From: UBA6489 sp942490775
GTDB lineage: Bacteria > Patescibacteriota > Gracilibacteria > BD1-5 > UBA6164
Length of the DNA: 64,000 nt
Direction of reading: 5' to 3'
Assembly: GCA_942490775.1 (NCBI GenBank)
Contig: CALNYL010000011.1
Coordinates: forward strand, 124,001-188,000
In this document: one piece after another, positions 1 to 9,971 of the stretch
Layout: each line of letters starts with the position of its first letter
Numbering within the stretch: the stretch's first letter is position 1
The notes under the pieces: generated by a model
Seen by the model: the letters and a program-made list of their open reading frames with translations, nothing else
Databases searched by the model: none
What the model was told of the DNA's origin: nothing
Program-made: the position numbers and the translations under genes

Positions 1-1113
1 ATTATTAGTTTCCTTAATTAAAGAAATTAAAGCCGTATGAGGAAAATCTAAAACAGATTTATTTAAATAAATTGGCTTATCAGAATATTCTAACTTCTTT
101 TCAGAAAATACAAACGAAAGTACTTTTACAAGTCTATCCATAAACGGAACCACTATTAATATTCATGATACATTAAATAATGTATGAAATAATGCTAATT
201 TTAAAGTATAATTATTACTTGCAATTCATATTAAGCTTCATATAGAATCAACAAAAGTTGATATAAATGGTAATAAAATTATAAATATTAATCAGGTACT
301 AGCCTTAAATAAAACATCAGATAAAGCCAGTCTTTTCCCATTTATATTTGATGTGAAAGAACCGATAATTGCAGTTATTGTTGTACCAACATTTGCTCAG
401 ATAACTAATGCTAATGCATTATCATAAGTTACTTGATTTGTAGCAAGTGCAGCAATAACCAAAATAATAGTAGCATGACTTGATTGCATAACAATCGTTG
501 CAATTATTCAAATTCAAACATAAGCAATTATTCACAAAAATCAATCAATAGCATATTCAATTAAGTTTATATTATCTTGAAAAGCCTCAAATCAGCTTTT
601 CATATAATGAATTCATAAAAGTAAAAAACCTAATCAAGCAAGAATTGAACCAATTCATTTCAAGGTTTTAACCTTTTGAAATGAAAATATAATTCAAAAA
701 ACAAGCATTGGCATTGCATACAAAGAAATATTTAGTTTCATTCAAAGAGTTGCAATAAGCCATGCTCATGTTGTAGTACCTATATTTGCTCAAAAGATAA
801 TTCATATTCATTGAACTAAGGTTATTAACTCCGCACTCAAAAATGAAATAGTTAAAAGAGAGACTAAAGAACTTGATTGCATCACAGTAGCTGATGTAAA
901 TCAGAAAAGTAAGCTTTTCCATGTTCTATCTGTACTTTTTTGTAGGACTTTTTCTAGTACTCAACCAGTAAAAGCTTTGAATCAATCTTCTAAAAACATC
1001 ATTCAAAATAAGAAAATGGCCACTCAAGCAGATATTACTTTAAATTCAGGACTCACCCAAAATCAATAAACTAATACTAATAATATAGATGGTAAAAAAA
1101 GTTTCTTGAACAT
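1..1113 (-). CDS. Na/Pi cotransporter family protein (3' end outside window)
   Basis: Polytopic inner-membrane transporter of the Na+/phosphate cotransporter family (NptA/PhoU-type, COG1283), probably taking up phosphate or a related anion. The frame starts at the ATG at 1113 and stays open to the window edge. It shows a hydrophobic N-terminus (MFKKLFLPSILLVLVYGF) and the two inverted-repeat QSSS-type motifs of the family: VMQSSSLVSLLT in the first half and VMQSSHATIILV in the second, each followed by a GANIGTT or GANVGTT motif. Several Gly positions, such as Y-G-F-W near the start, are TGA. The C-terminal PhoU-like part expected in this family would lie beyond base 1. Family assignment is firm; the substrate is inferred. 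Confidence 0.85.
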
Positions 1114-1254
1114 TTTGTTTTTTTATTATAATATAAAATATTGACAATATTATCATAATATTTCTTATATATCAAAAAAAAGAGTAGTTTTTTTTTAATT
1201 TACTAATTAAATATGATATTATTAAGATTAAGATAATACATTTATTAAAAAATT

Positions 1255-1563
1255 ATGACAAAAAATATAAATAGGAAAATTTCAAAAGAACTAAAAAGGA
1301 ATATAAATTTTTGAACCACAATTATTATTTCGCTAATATTATTAATTGGAATTAATCTTATAACGGAAAAGAATATAAAACTAATTAATAATCATATTGA
1401 TTCTTTACAAGTAAAGATTTGATTACTTGTAGTATTTGTAGTATTTATAATACTCGAGGTAGAAAGAGTTATAAAAAGCCGCTGAGATTTTTATATGTTA
1501 ATGAAAAAATTTTTTTGCCCTGAAACACCTACATTTATTACTAGGTTATCTACAAATTTATAG
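1255..1563 (+). CDS. Small two-helix membrane protein, unknown function
   Basis: 102-residue protein starting at ATG 1255 and ending at TAG 1561-1563. A basic N-terminus (about 20 residues) is followed by two hydrophobic segments (roughly residues 21-38 and 54-72) separated by a short polar loop, then a basic C-terminal tail. In-frame TGA codons are read as Gly. It is divergent from the Na/Pi transporter, with 141 bases between the two starts. I do not recognise a family. The length and clean reading frame in AT-rich DNA support a real gene, but no motif gives a role. Confidence 0.55.
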
Positions 1564-1599
1564 CATATTTCATGATTTTTTATCAAGAAAGTGATAATA

Positions 1600-3130
1600 A
1601 TATTTCTTTTTCTCTTCTTGAAATTTTGACGTTTTATCTATTTTCTTAAATTTTTCTCGCTTTTTTTGTTTTCTAAATGGTGTTATATTCTATTTTCTAA
1701 TCTTTTTTTCTTCTTTTTATTAAATTCTCTTTATATCATTTCTCTCTGATTATATTTTCATTATTACTCAATTATTAATATCTCTCATATGATTTCATTT
1801 AGGATACGATAAACTTTAAGTGGAGTATCATTTTTCTTCTTTTTAATAATTAATCCATTATATTTTTTGGTTCAAAATTATTATTTTAGGATGCTCTATA
1901 TGTTCTTTAATAAAGTTTGGATATTTTCTTTATAAATATCTAAAGCAGATGATAAAATATTATGATTATAATAATCAAAACATTGATCTACATTTAAATT
2001 ATCAGGTTTCTTTCAGTTTGTTATATGTGGGAGTTGTTTAGTGTCTCAAACTATTATCACATTTTTTACAGCAACTAAAGGATAATATTCATGTCACTAA
2101 ATCTACTTGAGAAGATTCATCTATGATTAAATAATCAAATAACAATCATTTATATACTGAATTTACTATAGCATATTTAGCTTTACGACAGGAAATTTTT
2201 TATAAATTTAAAATTTCTTTTTAAATAATTATTTCTGTAAATTATTTTTCAATTTTTAAATTCAGAATTTAATTTTCTTCTTTTTTTTTGAATCTTTATA
2301 TATTCAGAAACTAAATCATCATAACTATTTTTAATGAACTTATCATTAAAACTAGTAATAATATTTATTCTTCTTTTTAACTCTAGATTTTTGATATGAG
2401 AGTTTAAATTATTTCATTTGTTTAATTTCTTAAATTCAATAAATCAATACTTTACTAAATAACTTTGATTTAATAATATTCATTTTTTATTTCATTAGAT
2501 TTTTTAGAATTTTCAGCTAAAAATTCATTATTTATTGATTTTTTAGTCAAATGGTATTTAAATATTTCTTTTATTTCTTGTTTTTAAATAATTATCAAAA
2601 TGCTTTTGTTCTATATATAATCAGATAATTCTGTTCTAACTTATGTTTTTATTTTATTCATTAACTCTGAATTTCTTCTAATTTAGACTGTTTCTAATTC
2701 TTCTATTCAAATCTTTTATTAGGAATATTAGAAAGAATTATCTTTATTTTCTTTATTTCATAACATGAACAAAAAAGTCATAATTTTCTTTTTCTAATTT
2801 TTCTTTTACATTTGATATTGCGAATTGTTATTTGATACAACTGCTACTGTTTTATCCTGCATAACTGCAATATTTGCAATTATATTCAGAATAGTTTGAG
2901 TTTTTCAGGTTCAGGGTGGTCATTGTATAACTGAGATATTTGATTTAAAATATTTTCTAAGCTTTTTCTGACTTAAATTAAATTGAATGGATAATTAAGT
3001 TTTTAGTTTTCAATAATATTTTTATTTTATTTTTTAATAAAAATATTTATATATTAGGTTATAAATTATTTTTAAATTTCTTTTTAATATTTATTTATTT
3101 CATGTTATTATTTGAATTTATATTTTTTAT
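1600..3130 (-). pseudogene. Decayed superfamily 1 DNA helicase (AAA_11/AAA_12 type)
   Basis: Remnant of an SF1 helicase, broken by many stops and frameshifts. A perfect Walker A, QGPPGTGKTQTILNII, reads on the minus strand around 2887-2932, with all three of its glycines encoded by TGA. It continues as AN-IAVMQDKTVAVVSNNN. About 260 codons downstream (about 2030-2140) a Walker B-like stretch IDESSQVDLVTG is followed, across frameshifts, by a motif III-like GDTKQLPHITN. The spacing fits DUF2726/AAA_12 helicases. The segments sit in different frames, so no intact product is possible. The rest of the stretch is too degraded to align by eye. Because the Gly codons of the dead gene are TGA, it decayed inside a UGA=Gly genome rather than arriving recently from a standard-code donor. 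Confidence 0.7.
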
Positions 3131-3559
3131 ATTTAAGATGTTTTATTTTTTTTTTATAGGGTTTTTTTAATTGTTATCTTATTATGATATTATTTATTAA
3201 GGAAGATTTTAGAATATCAGCTTCAGAAGTCTAAAACTTTTTCTATGTTACATAGTAATGTTTTATTATGATAAAATAAGTGTTTTCAATTTTTATATTT
3301 TTGAATTTTAATATTTTTATATTACTTGAATTATAAGAATATGATTTTTGATTCTTTTTGATATGAATAATATTTATTTATTTCAATAGAAAAAATGATA
3401 AATGATCTGTTATTTCATGATTATGATTATGAGATGTTTTTGGGGTTTTAAATAGGTTTTATTTGTCATTTTATTATGGGCTAAGAGCTTAAAGTTTTTG
3501 CTATTTTTTTTATAAATATTACTTTAGAATAGAGAGAGAAGATGGTATGTTTTAAATAA

Positions 3560-5142
3560 AATACTAGATAAATCTACTTAACAATATTCTTAAAAAATAA
3601 CTTCACTTTATTAATAAGGAGGTTTTTAAATTTTAGTATTTATTTCTCTTGTAAAGTATTTTCATAATCACTATCAATAATAATTTTCTCAATATTTTGA
3701 AAAATAGGAAGAAATCTTTCCCAAACATTTATATTTAAATTGTAATCTGGTTTTATGTAATTTTCTTTATTTTTTATTTAATATCATTTGCAAATTCTGA
3801 TTTATTATAGAAATAATTATATTATTGTAATTTGATTAGCTCTTTCTTTTCTAGTTTTCATCATAAATCATTAAGTCATCTTTTCATTCTCTATTAAAGT
3901 ATTTTTTAGTTTATTTTCTCAATAATAATAATCTCAAATCTTATAAACTCTCAAGATATATATTCTGTTTTCAGATAAATATTTTTCCTTTTAAATTATC
4001 TACTTTTAAAACTTCATCATCATAAAAAAACTCTATACATAAATTATCATTATATAATGTATTTTTTCTAAAGTCAGGAGTATGTAAAAATAAAACATAA
4101 GAATTATCTAACTCTCTATTTTTATTCTCATGAATCTTTTTAAAATATTTTTCTTGTAATAATTCATAATTTAAGTTTAATAATTTTTTATCACTTCAAT
4201 TGTATTTTTTTTCAAAATCTGTATCAAATATACCTATAATTAGTTTTTCAGGGAATAATTTAGATAATTTCAATGTAGTCTTAAAAATATCATCATCTCA
4301 TCAACCATCTTCATATTTAATTACTATATCCTCAAAATCATAAGTCTCTTTTATGAATCAACCTTTATCATTTAACAATAGTCAGGCTCTATCTAACTCC
4401 CTCCAAGCCCTAACCATATGTTTCAATCTTCTTTCCTCAGTTAAATATTCTATCAGTATTAAACAATTAATCTTATCTTTTCAAATTTTTAATCATATAA
4501 AATCTTTTATTTTTAGTTCTTTTTTTAATATTTTTCTTTCTTCTTTTAATATTTTATTTTCTTCTTGTGATTTTCTATGTTCATGAATTAATATATTATA
4601 TTTATTTTTATAAATCGGATTAATTTTTTTAGTTTTTTTTAATTTGGTATTAATCTTTTCTAAAAATAATCAATTTTCAAATTCATCAATATATCTCTTA
4701 ATTAATAAATAACAGATTCTAACTTATCTACACCAACCAAAATTTTAGATATTTCTGATATCAAATATTTATTCTCCGATAACCTAGATAATCAACTTAG
4801 ATAATAATTAAAGGTCTTAAATATATAGAAAACATAATTAGTCCTATTTTTTCAATATTTTTCAAATCAATGCTTTAATAAATCAACAAATAAATCAATT
4901 AATTTTCTATATCGTTTTTTATTTTATAAAAGCTTTACGAACGGTAATCGTGTATTTTCATCATTGGACAAATCATTTCAGTATCTTTTCTTTACTTCAT
5001 ATTTTTTTGGTTTATTCATTCTATAGATCAATATCTCATTTCTATTAATATTTCTTTGATTTTAAGCTCTAAAATCATTATATTGTTCTCTCCACTTTAT
5101 TATTAAATATTTACCTTTTTCTTTTTCTTTAAAATTCATTTA
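3560..5142 (-). pseudogene. Decayed gene of unknown family with a possible Toprim-like segment
   Basis: Minus-strand reading from an ATG at 5142 gives long protein-like stretches interrupted by stops and frame changes. One segment (about 4100-4690) reads without a stop: a charged coiled-coil-like part, then YEDGGGDDDIFKTTLKLSKL, LIIGIFDTDF, an HTPDFRKNTLYNDN stretch and CIEFFYDDEVLK. The IGIFDTDF strand followed by an acidic cluster resembles the core of Toprim/OLD-like nuclease domains found in phage-defence proteins. That is a resemblance noted by eye only. TGA again sits at glycine-like positions. The gene is clearly inactive; its identity is uncertain. Confidence 0.4.
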
Positions 5143-6320
5143 AAATATTTTTAGATTCTCAAAATTCACTTAAAAAATCCAGAACTATTTCTCTATTAAA
5201 AAAAGATTTATATTTTAATGCGAATTTTTTAAGAAGTTCCAAAACCTCTTTATTGAAATCTGGCTCTAAATTATTTTTAACTTTTTCATAAAAAGTAATT
5301 ATATTTTGAGGATGAAAATCAGCTATATCTGGATAATCTCTGTTACCTTGAAATATTTTTTAATTCTCAACTCAGCTATTTATTATTTCTCTATATTCTT
5401 CCCTGAAGGAGTATAATAGATAATCTTCCCTTATACTAGCTTCAATTCATATTTCTTCAGATTCTCTTTCAATCTTCATCTAATCTTTCTCACCAAAGTA
5501 TCAACTAAATCAACTATATCAAGAATCTTTTTTTAACTCATCTAACCAGGTATTCACATTCAAGATTAAGATTTTCACATTTTACATAATACTTTAAAGT
5601 TTGTTCTCTTTTTATATTATCATTCTTACATTTTTGAGTCTAAAGAAAATAGTAAATTTTTCATGTTTTTAAAGTAGTATTTAAATAATCTTCAGTAAAC
5701 AAAATGTCTTTTATTATCAAATGTAACTAAATTTAAAGAAATCTTTATTTTATCATAATTTTCTTTTTTCATATTTCTGAAAGTGCTTATCACTTTTAAT
5801 TTTATTTTTTTTTGAGTCTTTTTATATATTTTATTTTATCTCAGATACTAGATTCAAATTCAAACACTAACTCTTCTTTCAAGCATTTTTAATATACTAT
5901 ACAATTATATGCAAACATATAGTTATATTTTTTATAGCCTCAACTTAAAATAGATTTAACATATTTTACTTTAAGGTATAGATATAAACCTTAAAATTAC
6001 CAAAGTAATAGATATTTTTTATTATATTTATATTCATTTATATTCTTTACATATACTTATTTATGAAAAAGATCTTTTTTGTTTCATCATATATATTACT
6101 TGTCATACTATTTTTTTCAATCATTTCAATACTTAATTAATAGAATCAAAAAATCATAAAGCTCTTTTTCTGCTCACAAATCAAATCATCTATCAAATAT
6201 TTTCTGAATAAAAGTATCTTCATATTTTTTATCTTTCAGACACATAATAAGAGCTCTTAAACTCCCACTATTTAAAAGTTCACTTAGGAAATAGATATAT
6301 ATATTTTTTTCTAATGATAA
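5143..6320 (-). pseudogene. Further decayed coding fragments, unidentified
   Basis: Minus-strand fragments with protein-like composition but many stops. Around 5160-5480 reads REDYLLYSFREEYREIINS followed by FQGNRDYPDIADFHPQNIIT and a helical tail ending just before the ATG at 5142. Around 6130-6310 reads SELLNSGSLRALIMCLKDKK followed by YEDTFIQKIFD. No family recognised. They probably belong to the same lost operon or island as the neighbouring helicase and Toprim-like remnants. Confidence 0.35.
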
Positions 6321-7222
6321 AATTAATTTTTGATGTTTATTAAATTATTAACTATATAAATTGTGTTTATAATTTTAGAACAAATAAAAAATATTTAAAA
6401 TTTTTATTTTAAATTGCAAAAATAATCTGTAAATTTTTATATTTGAAATTAAATAGAATTATTATAATTGTTATTATAAATTAATTATTTTTTTAAATAA
6501 TTTTTTTTGATATTTTGATTAATAAATTAGTAAAAATAATTTTGTATTTTTAAAAATTATATAATAATTATTATAAGATATGATATGATAAATTTATTGA
6601 TTTATATTTATAAGTATTCAAATTATTATAGTATAAATATTTTAAGTAAGTGTTATATTTTTATCTTGTAATAAAGATAATAAATATTTTTATTATCTTC
6701 ATTATTCTTAAATATTGAAACATAAGTGATAAAAATAAATTTCGATGACTTTCATCTCTTAAAATCTAACTCCTTTTAATTATTAATAACCCAACTCACT
6801 CTCCCCTCTTTCCAAATCCATATCAACAACTTTCCCTTCATATTTATTCAATAATTCTAAATATACCACCTAGGCAATACCTTGTTTTGCCCACCATAAA
6901 TCTAAGAAATTATTTAAAACCCACTACAATTCCCTATCAATTCCCCCCTCTTCTTAAAAGCTTTCTTTCCCTCTAGGTTTCATACACAAATAAATTCACA
7001 CCCCAATTTACACATTTACCCACATTTTGCAAAAAAGAAAAATTTCTATTATATTTTCCAAAACAAATTACCTAATCCGTAGGGACAGGTTTTAAACCTG
7101 TCCCTACAAATGCTATCCCTACAATATCACAATTATACTTTGCAAATAATTCTACCTCATCAATAGTTATTTTTCTAAACACACTTTTATTTTAAAATAA
7201 AAAAGATTTGCATTTAAATACA
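6321..7222. other. AT-rich gap with one possible gene remnant
   Basis: About 900 bases without an intact gene. 6320-6780 is almost pure A+T with no readable frame. Around 6785-6880 the minus strand reads LLNKYEGKVVDMDLERGESE then LGY and a stop, which looks like the C-terminus of a lost protein. A family C palindrome (7079-7107) lies near the right end. Nothing else seen. Confidence 0.4.
7079..7107. repeat. Family C palindrome, copy 1
   Basis: Perfect inverted repeat of GTAGGGACAGGTTT and its complement, about 29 bases. Two further loci occur at 9138-9166 and 28159-28222. In RNA it would form a strong hairpin without a U-tract. Confidence 0.8.
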
Positions 7223-7242
7223 ATATCAATATACATTGATAT
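7223..7242. promoter_or_regulatory. Probable ArsR operator
   Basis: Perfect inverted repeat ATATCAAT-ATAC-ATTGATAT, 28 bases upstream of the arsR-like start codon. It fits the ATA-TCAA-N6-TTGA-TAT pattern of ArsR/SmtB operators. Its position suggests autoregulation of the arsR, thioredoxin, permease operon. Inference from sequence pattern and position. Confidence 0.7.
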
Positions 7243-7270
7243 ACTGATATTATATTTTTAAAATATTATT

Positions 7271-7573
7271 ATGAATAATGATTGTTTAACAAATCCTGAA
7301 AATATAGATTTTTTAAAAGAATCTTTTAACATATTATCAGAACCAAATAGGATAAAAATCCTATGTCTTCTTTGACGAAATCAAGAGCTTTGTGTTTGTG
7401 AAATAATAAAAGCATTATGATTAAAGCAAAACTTGGTTTCTCATCACCTTTCTATGTTTAAAAGAATTTGACTGTTTGAGCAAAGAAAAGTTTGAACTAG
7501 TATTTATTATTCAATAAATAAAGAAGTCCATATCAAACTAAAAAAATTAGTTTGATCTATTTTTAATTTTTAA
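7271..7573 (+). CDS. ArsR/SmtB-family metalloregulator
   Basis: 100-residue winged-helix repressor. The protein follows the ArsR plan: N-terminal helix, LSEPNRIKILCLL, then ELCVCEI at the start of the DNA-recognition region, and the recognition helix KQNLVSHHLSMFKR. The CVC pair is the classical metal/metalloid sensor site of ArsR proteins, where As(III), Sb(III) or another soft metal ligand would release DNA. TGA codes Gly in LLGRNQ and KRIGLF. The inverted-repeat operator lies 28 bases upstream. Downstream are a thioredoxin-fold protein and a permease, a common arsenical or organometal resistance arrangement. Confidence 0.88.
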
Positions 7574-7585
7574 TTTTTGATTTTT

Positions 7586-7882
7586 ATGAAAACTATAAAG
7601 ATTTTATGAACAGGTTGCCCAAATTGTATTAGATTAGAAACTAATGTTAAAAATGCATTAGAAAAAACCTGAATACAAGCACATGTAGAAAAAATAACTG
7701 ATATAACCGATATTATGACCTATTGAGTAATGTGAACACCATCACTCATCATAAATGAAAAAGTAGTAAGTTCTGGAAAGGTAAATGAGATAGATGAAAT
7801 AATTGAATTATTAAATTGATGAGAATCAGATAATTCAGAAAAAAATCTTGTTGTTGTGGAACTAATTGTTAACTCTATTTAA
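7586..7882 (+). CDS. Thioredoxin-fold small redox protein (frameshift near 3' end)
   Basis: 98 residues as read; starts 12 bases after arsR. The N-terminus MKTIKILGTGCPNCIRLE carries the CPNC redox pair of the redox-active disulfide protein 2 / glutaredoxin-like family (TIGR00412 type), with TGA for the first Gly. GTPSLIINEKVVSSGKV is the conserved cis-Pro region. The frame as given ends ...VVVELIVNSI. One extra A in the A7 run at about 7840-7846 would give SCCCGTNC and a TAA at 7870-7872, a Cys-rich tail I consider typical of arsR-linked members. So the deposited 3' end is likely one base short, or the tail is made by slippage. Confidence 0.8.
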
Positions 7883-8086
7883 AAATAAAGCTTTTTTAAT
7901 ATTTAAAATAATTCATATGAAAAAAAACTTTTACAAAAAAAATTAGTATTTTAGTTTTAAAAAATATGTTTTTTTTGATATATGTTAATTAAAACTCAAA
8001 AAAAGTTACTACAAACACTGATATTACATATGAATATACTATTTACAATTCACATATATCTTTATTAAAAATTTATTTTAGAAAAT

Positions 8087-9058
8087 ATGAATATTTTTTA
8101 CCCAATTCAAGAATTTGCAGATTTTTTAACTTATGATTTATTTAACTTATTAAAAGAAACTCATCTAGCAAATTCCATAAACTTTTTTATTTATGACACT
8201 ATTAAGATAGTTATTTTATTACTCGTTATTACACAAGTAATGAGTTTTATAAATATCGTTTTCCCTGTTGAAAAAATAAGAAACTTTCTAGCTACTAGAA
8301 AACTTTATTGACTTGAATATTTTTTAGCTTCATTATTTGGAGCAATTACCCCTTTTTGTAGCTGTAGTTCAATTCCCTTGTTTATAGGATTTTTAAAATG
8401 ATGAATCCCACTTGGAATTACTTTTGCTTTTTTAATAACTTCACCTCTTATAAATGAAGTAGCCATTGCATTATTTTTATGAGTTTTTTGATTAAAAATT
8501 ACATTAATATATATGTTTTCATGAATAATATTATGAATGGTTTGATGATATATTATTTGAAAATTAAAAATGGAAAAATATGTAGCTGATTTTATATGGG
8601 ATATACAAGTAAATAATTCTAAAGTAGAAGAAAAGAAAAAAACATGGAAACAGATATGGAAAGAATCTTCAAAAGAAGGTATTATAATTACAAAAAAAAT
8701 AATACTATATGTAATTGCTTGAGTTACAATTTGAGCATTAATTCATTGATATGTACCAGAATGATTCTTTCAACATTATATAACAACCGATAATCCATTT
8801 GCAGTACCTATCGCAGTAATTCTATGAATTCCAATGTATGCAAATGCCACAAGTATTATCCCTATAATGGAATCCCTAATAGATAAGTGAATACCTCTTT
8901 GAACTGGTCTTGCTTTTATGATGGCAGTTGTATGACTCAGTTTTCCTGAATTCTTGATATTAAAAAAAGTTATGAAAATTAGACTATTACTTACATTCTT
9001 TTGATTAGTTTGATTTTTTATAATTATACTTGGTTATTTTTTTAATATGGTTTTATAA
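8087..9058 (+). CDS. Permease, UPF0718/ArsP-like (COG0701)
   Basis: 323-residue multi-pass membrane protein. The key motif is GAITPFCSCSSIPLFIGFLK (about residues 86-105), the CSCS signature of COG0701 permeases, including ArsP exporters of trivalent organoarsenicals. A second-half motif with VPIAVILGIPMYANATSI is the internal counterpart. A polar linker at about residues 166-195 separates the halves. As the third gene after arsR and the thioredoxin-like gene it is probably co-transcribed and derepressed by the same ligand. The start ATG at 8087 has no nearby in-frame alternative. The substrate is inferred from family and context. Confidence 0.85.
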
Positions 9059-9137
9059 AAATTAGTAGGGGCAATACCTTGTGTTTGCCCTAATTATTAT
9101 AATTAATCACCGTTCTTCAATCTTAATCACCTAATCT

Positions 9138-9166
9138 GTAGGGACAGGTTTAAAACCTGTCCCTAC
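9138..9166. repeat. Family C palindrome, copy 2
   Basis: GTAGGGACAGGTTT with its complement, nearly identical to the copy at 7079. A weaker hairpin (9067-9092, GGGCAATACC..TTGTGTTTGCCC) sits just upstream, after the permease stop codon. Confidence 0.75.
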
Positions 9167-9193
9167 AATACCTAATTCCAATTAAATCATCAC

Positions 9194-9227
9194 AAAAAAA
9201 TATCGCTTATTCTAAGCGATATTTTTT
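9194..9227. terminator. Bidirectional intrinsic terminator
   Basis: Hairpin AAATATCGCTT-ATTC-AAGCGATATTT flanked by A-tract and T-tract. It lies between the permease (plus) and tmRNA (minus) and would end both transcripts. Confidence 0.8.
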
Positions 9228-9237
9228 AAATCTTTTT

Positions 9238-9707
9238 TGGTGGAGCTAGACGGATTCGAACCGACGTCTTAGGAGGTTAACCAAATACATCTACTATCAT
9301 AGTTTATTTTAATATTTGCAAGGATAAAGAACAAACAAAAAACTCTTACAAAAATCATTTCTATCAATACTAAAGTTTCACAAGAAAAAATCAAAACCCT
9401 GAAACCCAGACTAGAATTTAATATTTCTAAAAACTTCTCCAGTAAAATTTTTTAGAAATTCGTGGCAGACCAAACGGTACTCATCCTTAGATGACCACTT
9501 TTTCCTTTAAGCATTAGCTATAAGCTAAAGCTGAAGGAGAAGCTACAACATTTTTTAATCATGTTGCAAAACTTCTATAAGCTCTTTGAGCTGTGTTTTT
9601 TAAGTTTGCACTTATGTTTACTTGTCATTGATTAAGGAAGTTACAAGCATCTCCCTGATAGCATATAAGACCAACGAAATCTCCTAATAGAAACCAAGAT
9701 TAGCCCC
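9238..9707 (-). ncRNA. ssrA: tmRNA (ssrA), tag frame contains UGA
   Basis: Transfer-messenger RNA of about 470 nt for rescue of stalled ribosomes. The 3' end (minus strand) has the T-arm GGTTCGAATCC and an acceptor strand TAGCTCC-A with encoded CCA ending at 9238. The 5' end GGGGCTA at 9707-9701 pairs with it. The tag frame probably resumes at GCA (9609): ANLKNTAQRAYRSFAT, then TGA (9559-9561), then LKNVVASPSALAYS and TAA at 9514-9516. Reading UGA as Gly gives a 31-residue tag with an ALA-containing tail; the standard code would give 16 residues ending RSFAT. The resume codon was identified from the AGTGCAAAC context, which is usual but not proven here. Confidence 0.88.
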
Positions 9708-9971
9708 AAAATATCTTAAAATAACTGCTTTGTAAAACTGTAGCCTCTTTCCCTTATCTAAGGGAAAGAATTCAAGTTAGGGTTATTCTAAGCACCCACA
9801 TTATAACCAACTAACAAAAAATTACAAATTTTATTGTCGCTTTTTCTCTACCCTTCAATTCTCTTTCATTTTACTTTATATTATATTTTTATATAATCAC
9901 ATATTATTATAATTCTTTCTTATTACAAATATTTAACACCGTGACTTAAATTAGTAAAACTTAAAAAAAAT
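9708..9971. other. Gap with family A repeat
   Basis: Holds a family A palindrome at 9739-9783 (TGTAGCCTCTTTCCC with complement and the AATTCAAG tail) just upstream of tmRNA. The rest is AT-rich leader for the plus-strand ycaO-like gene. No gene seen. Confidence 0.6.

Noticed and set aside
6062..6145. 27-codon hydrophobic plus-strand ORF
   Set aside because: Too short, within decayed AT-rich DNA, no context.
9238..9330. Possible tRNA at the T-arm sequence
   Set aside because: Only the acceptor and T-arm are present locally; the matching 5' half is ~460 bases away, so it is tmRNA.
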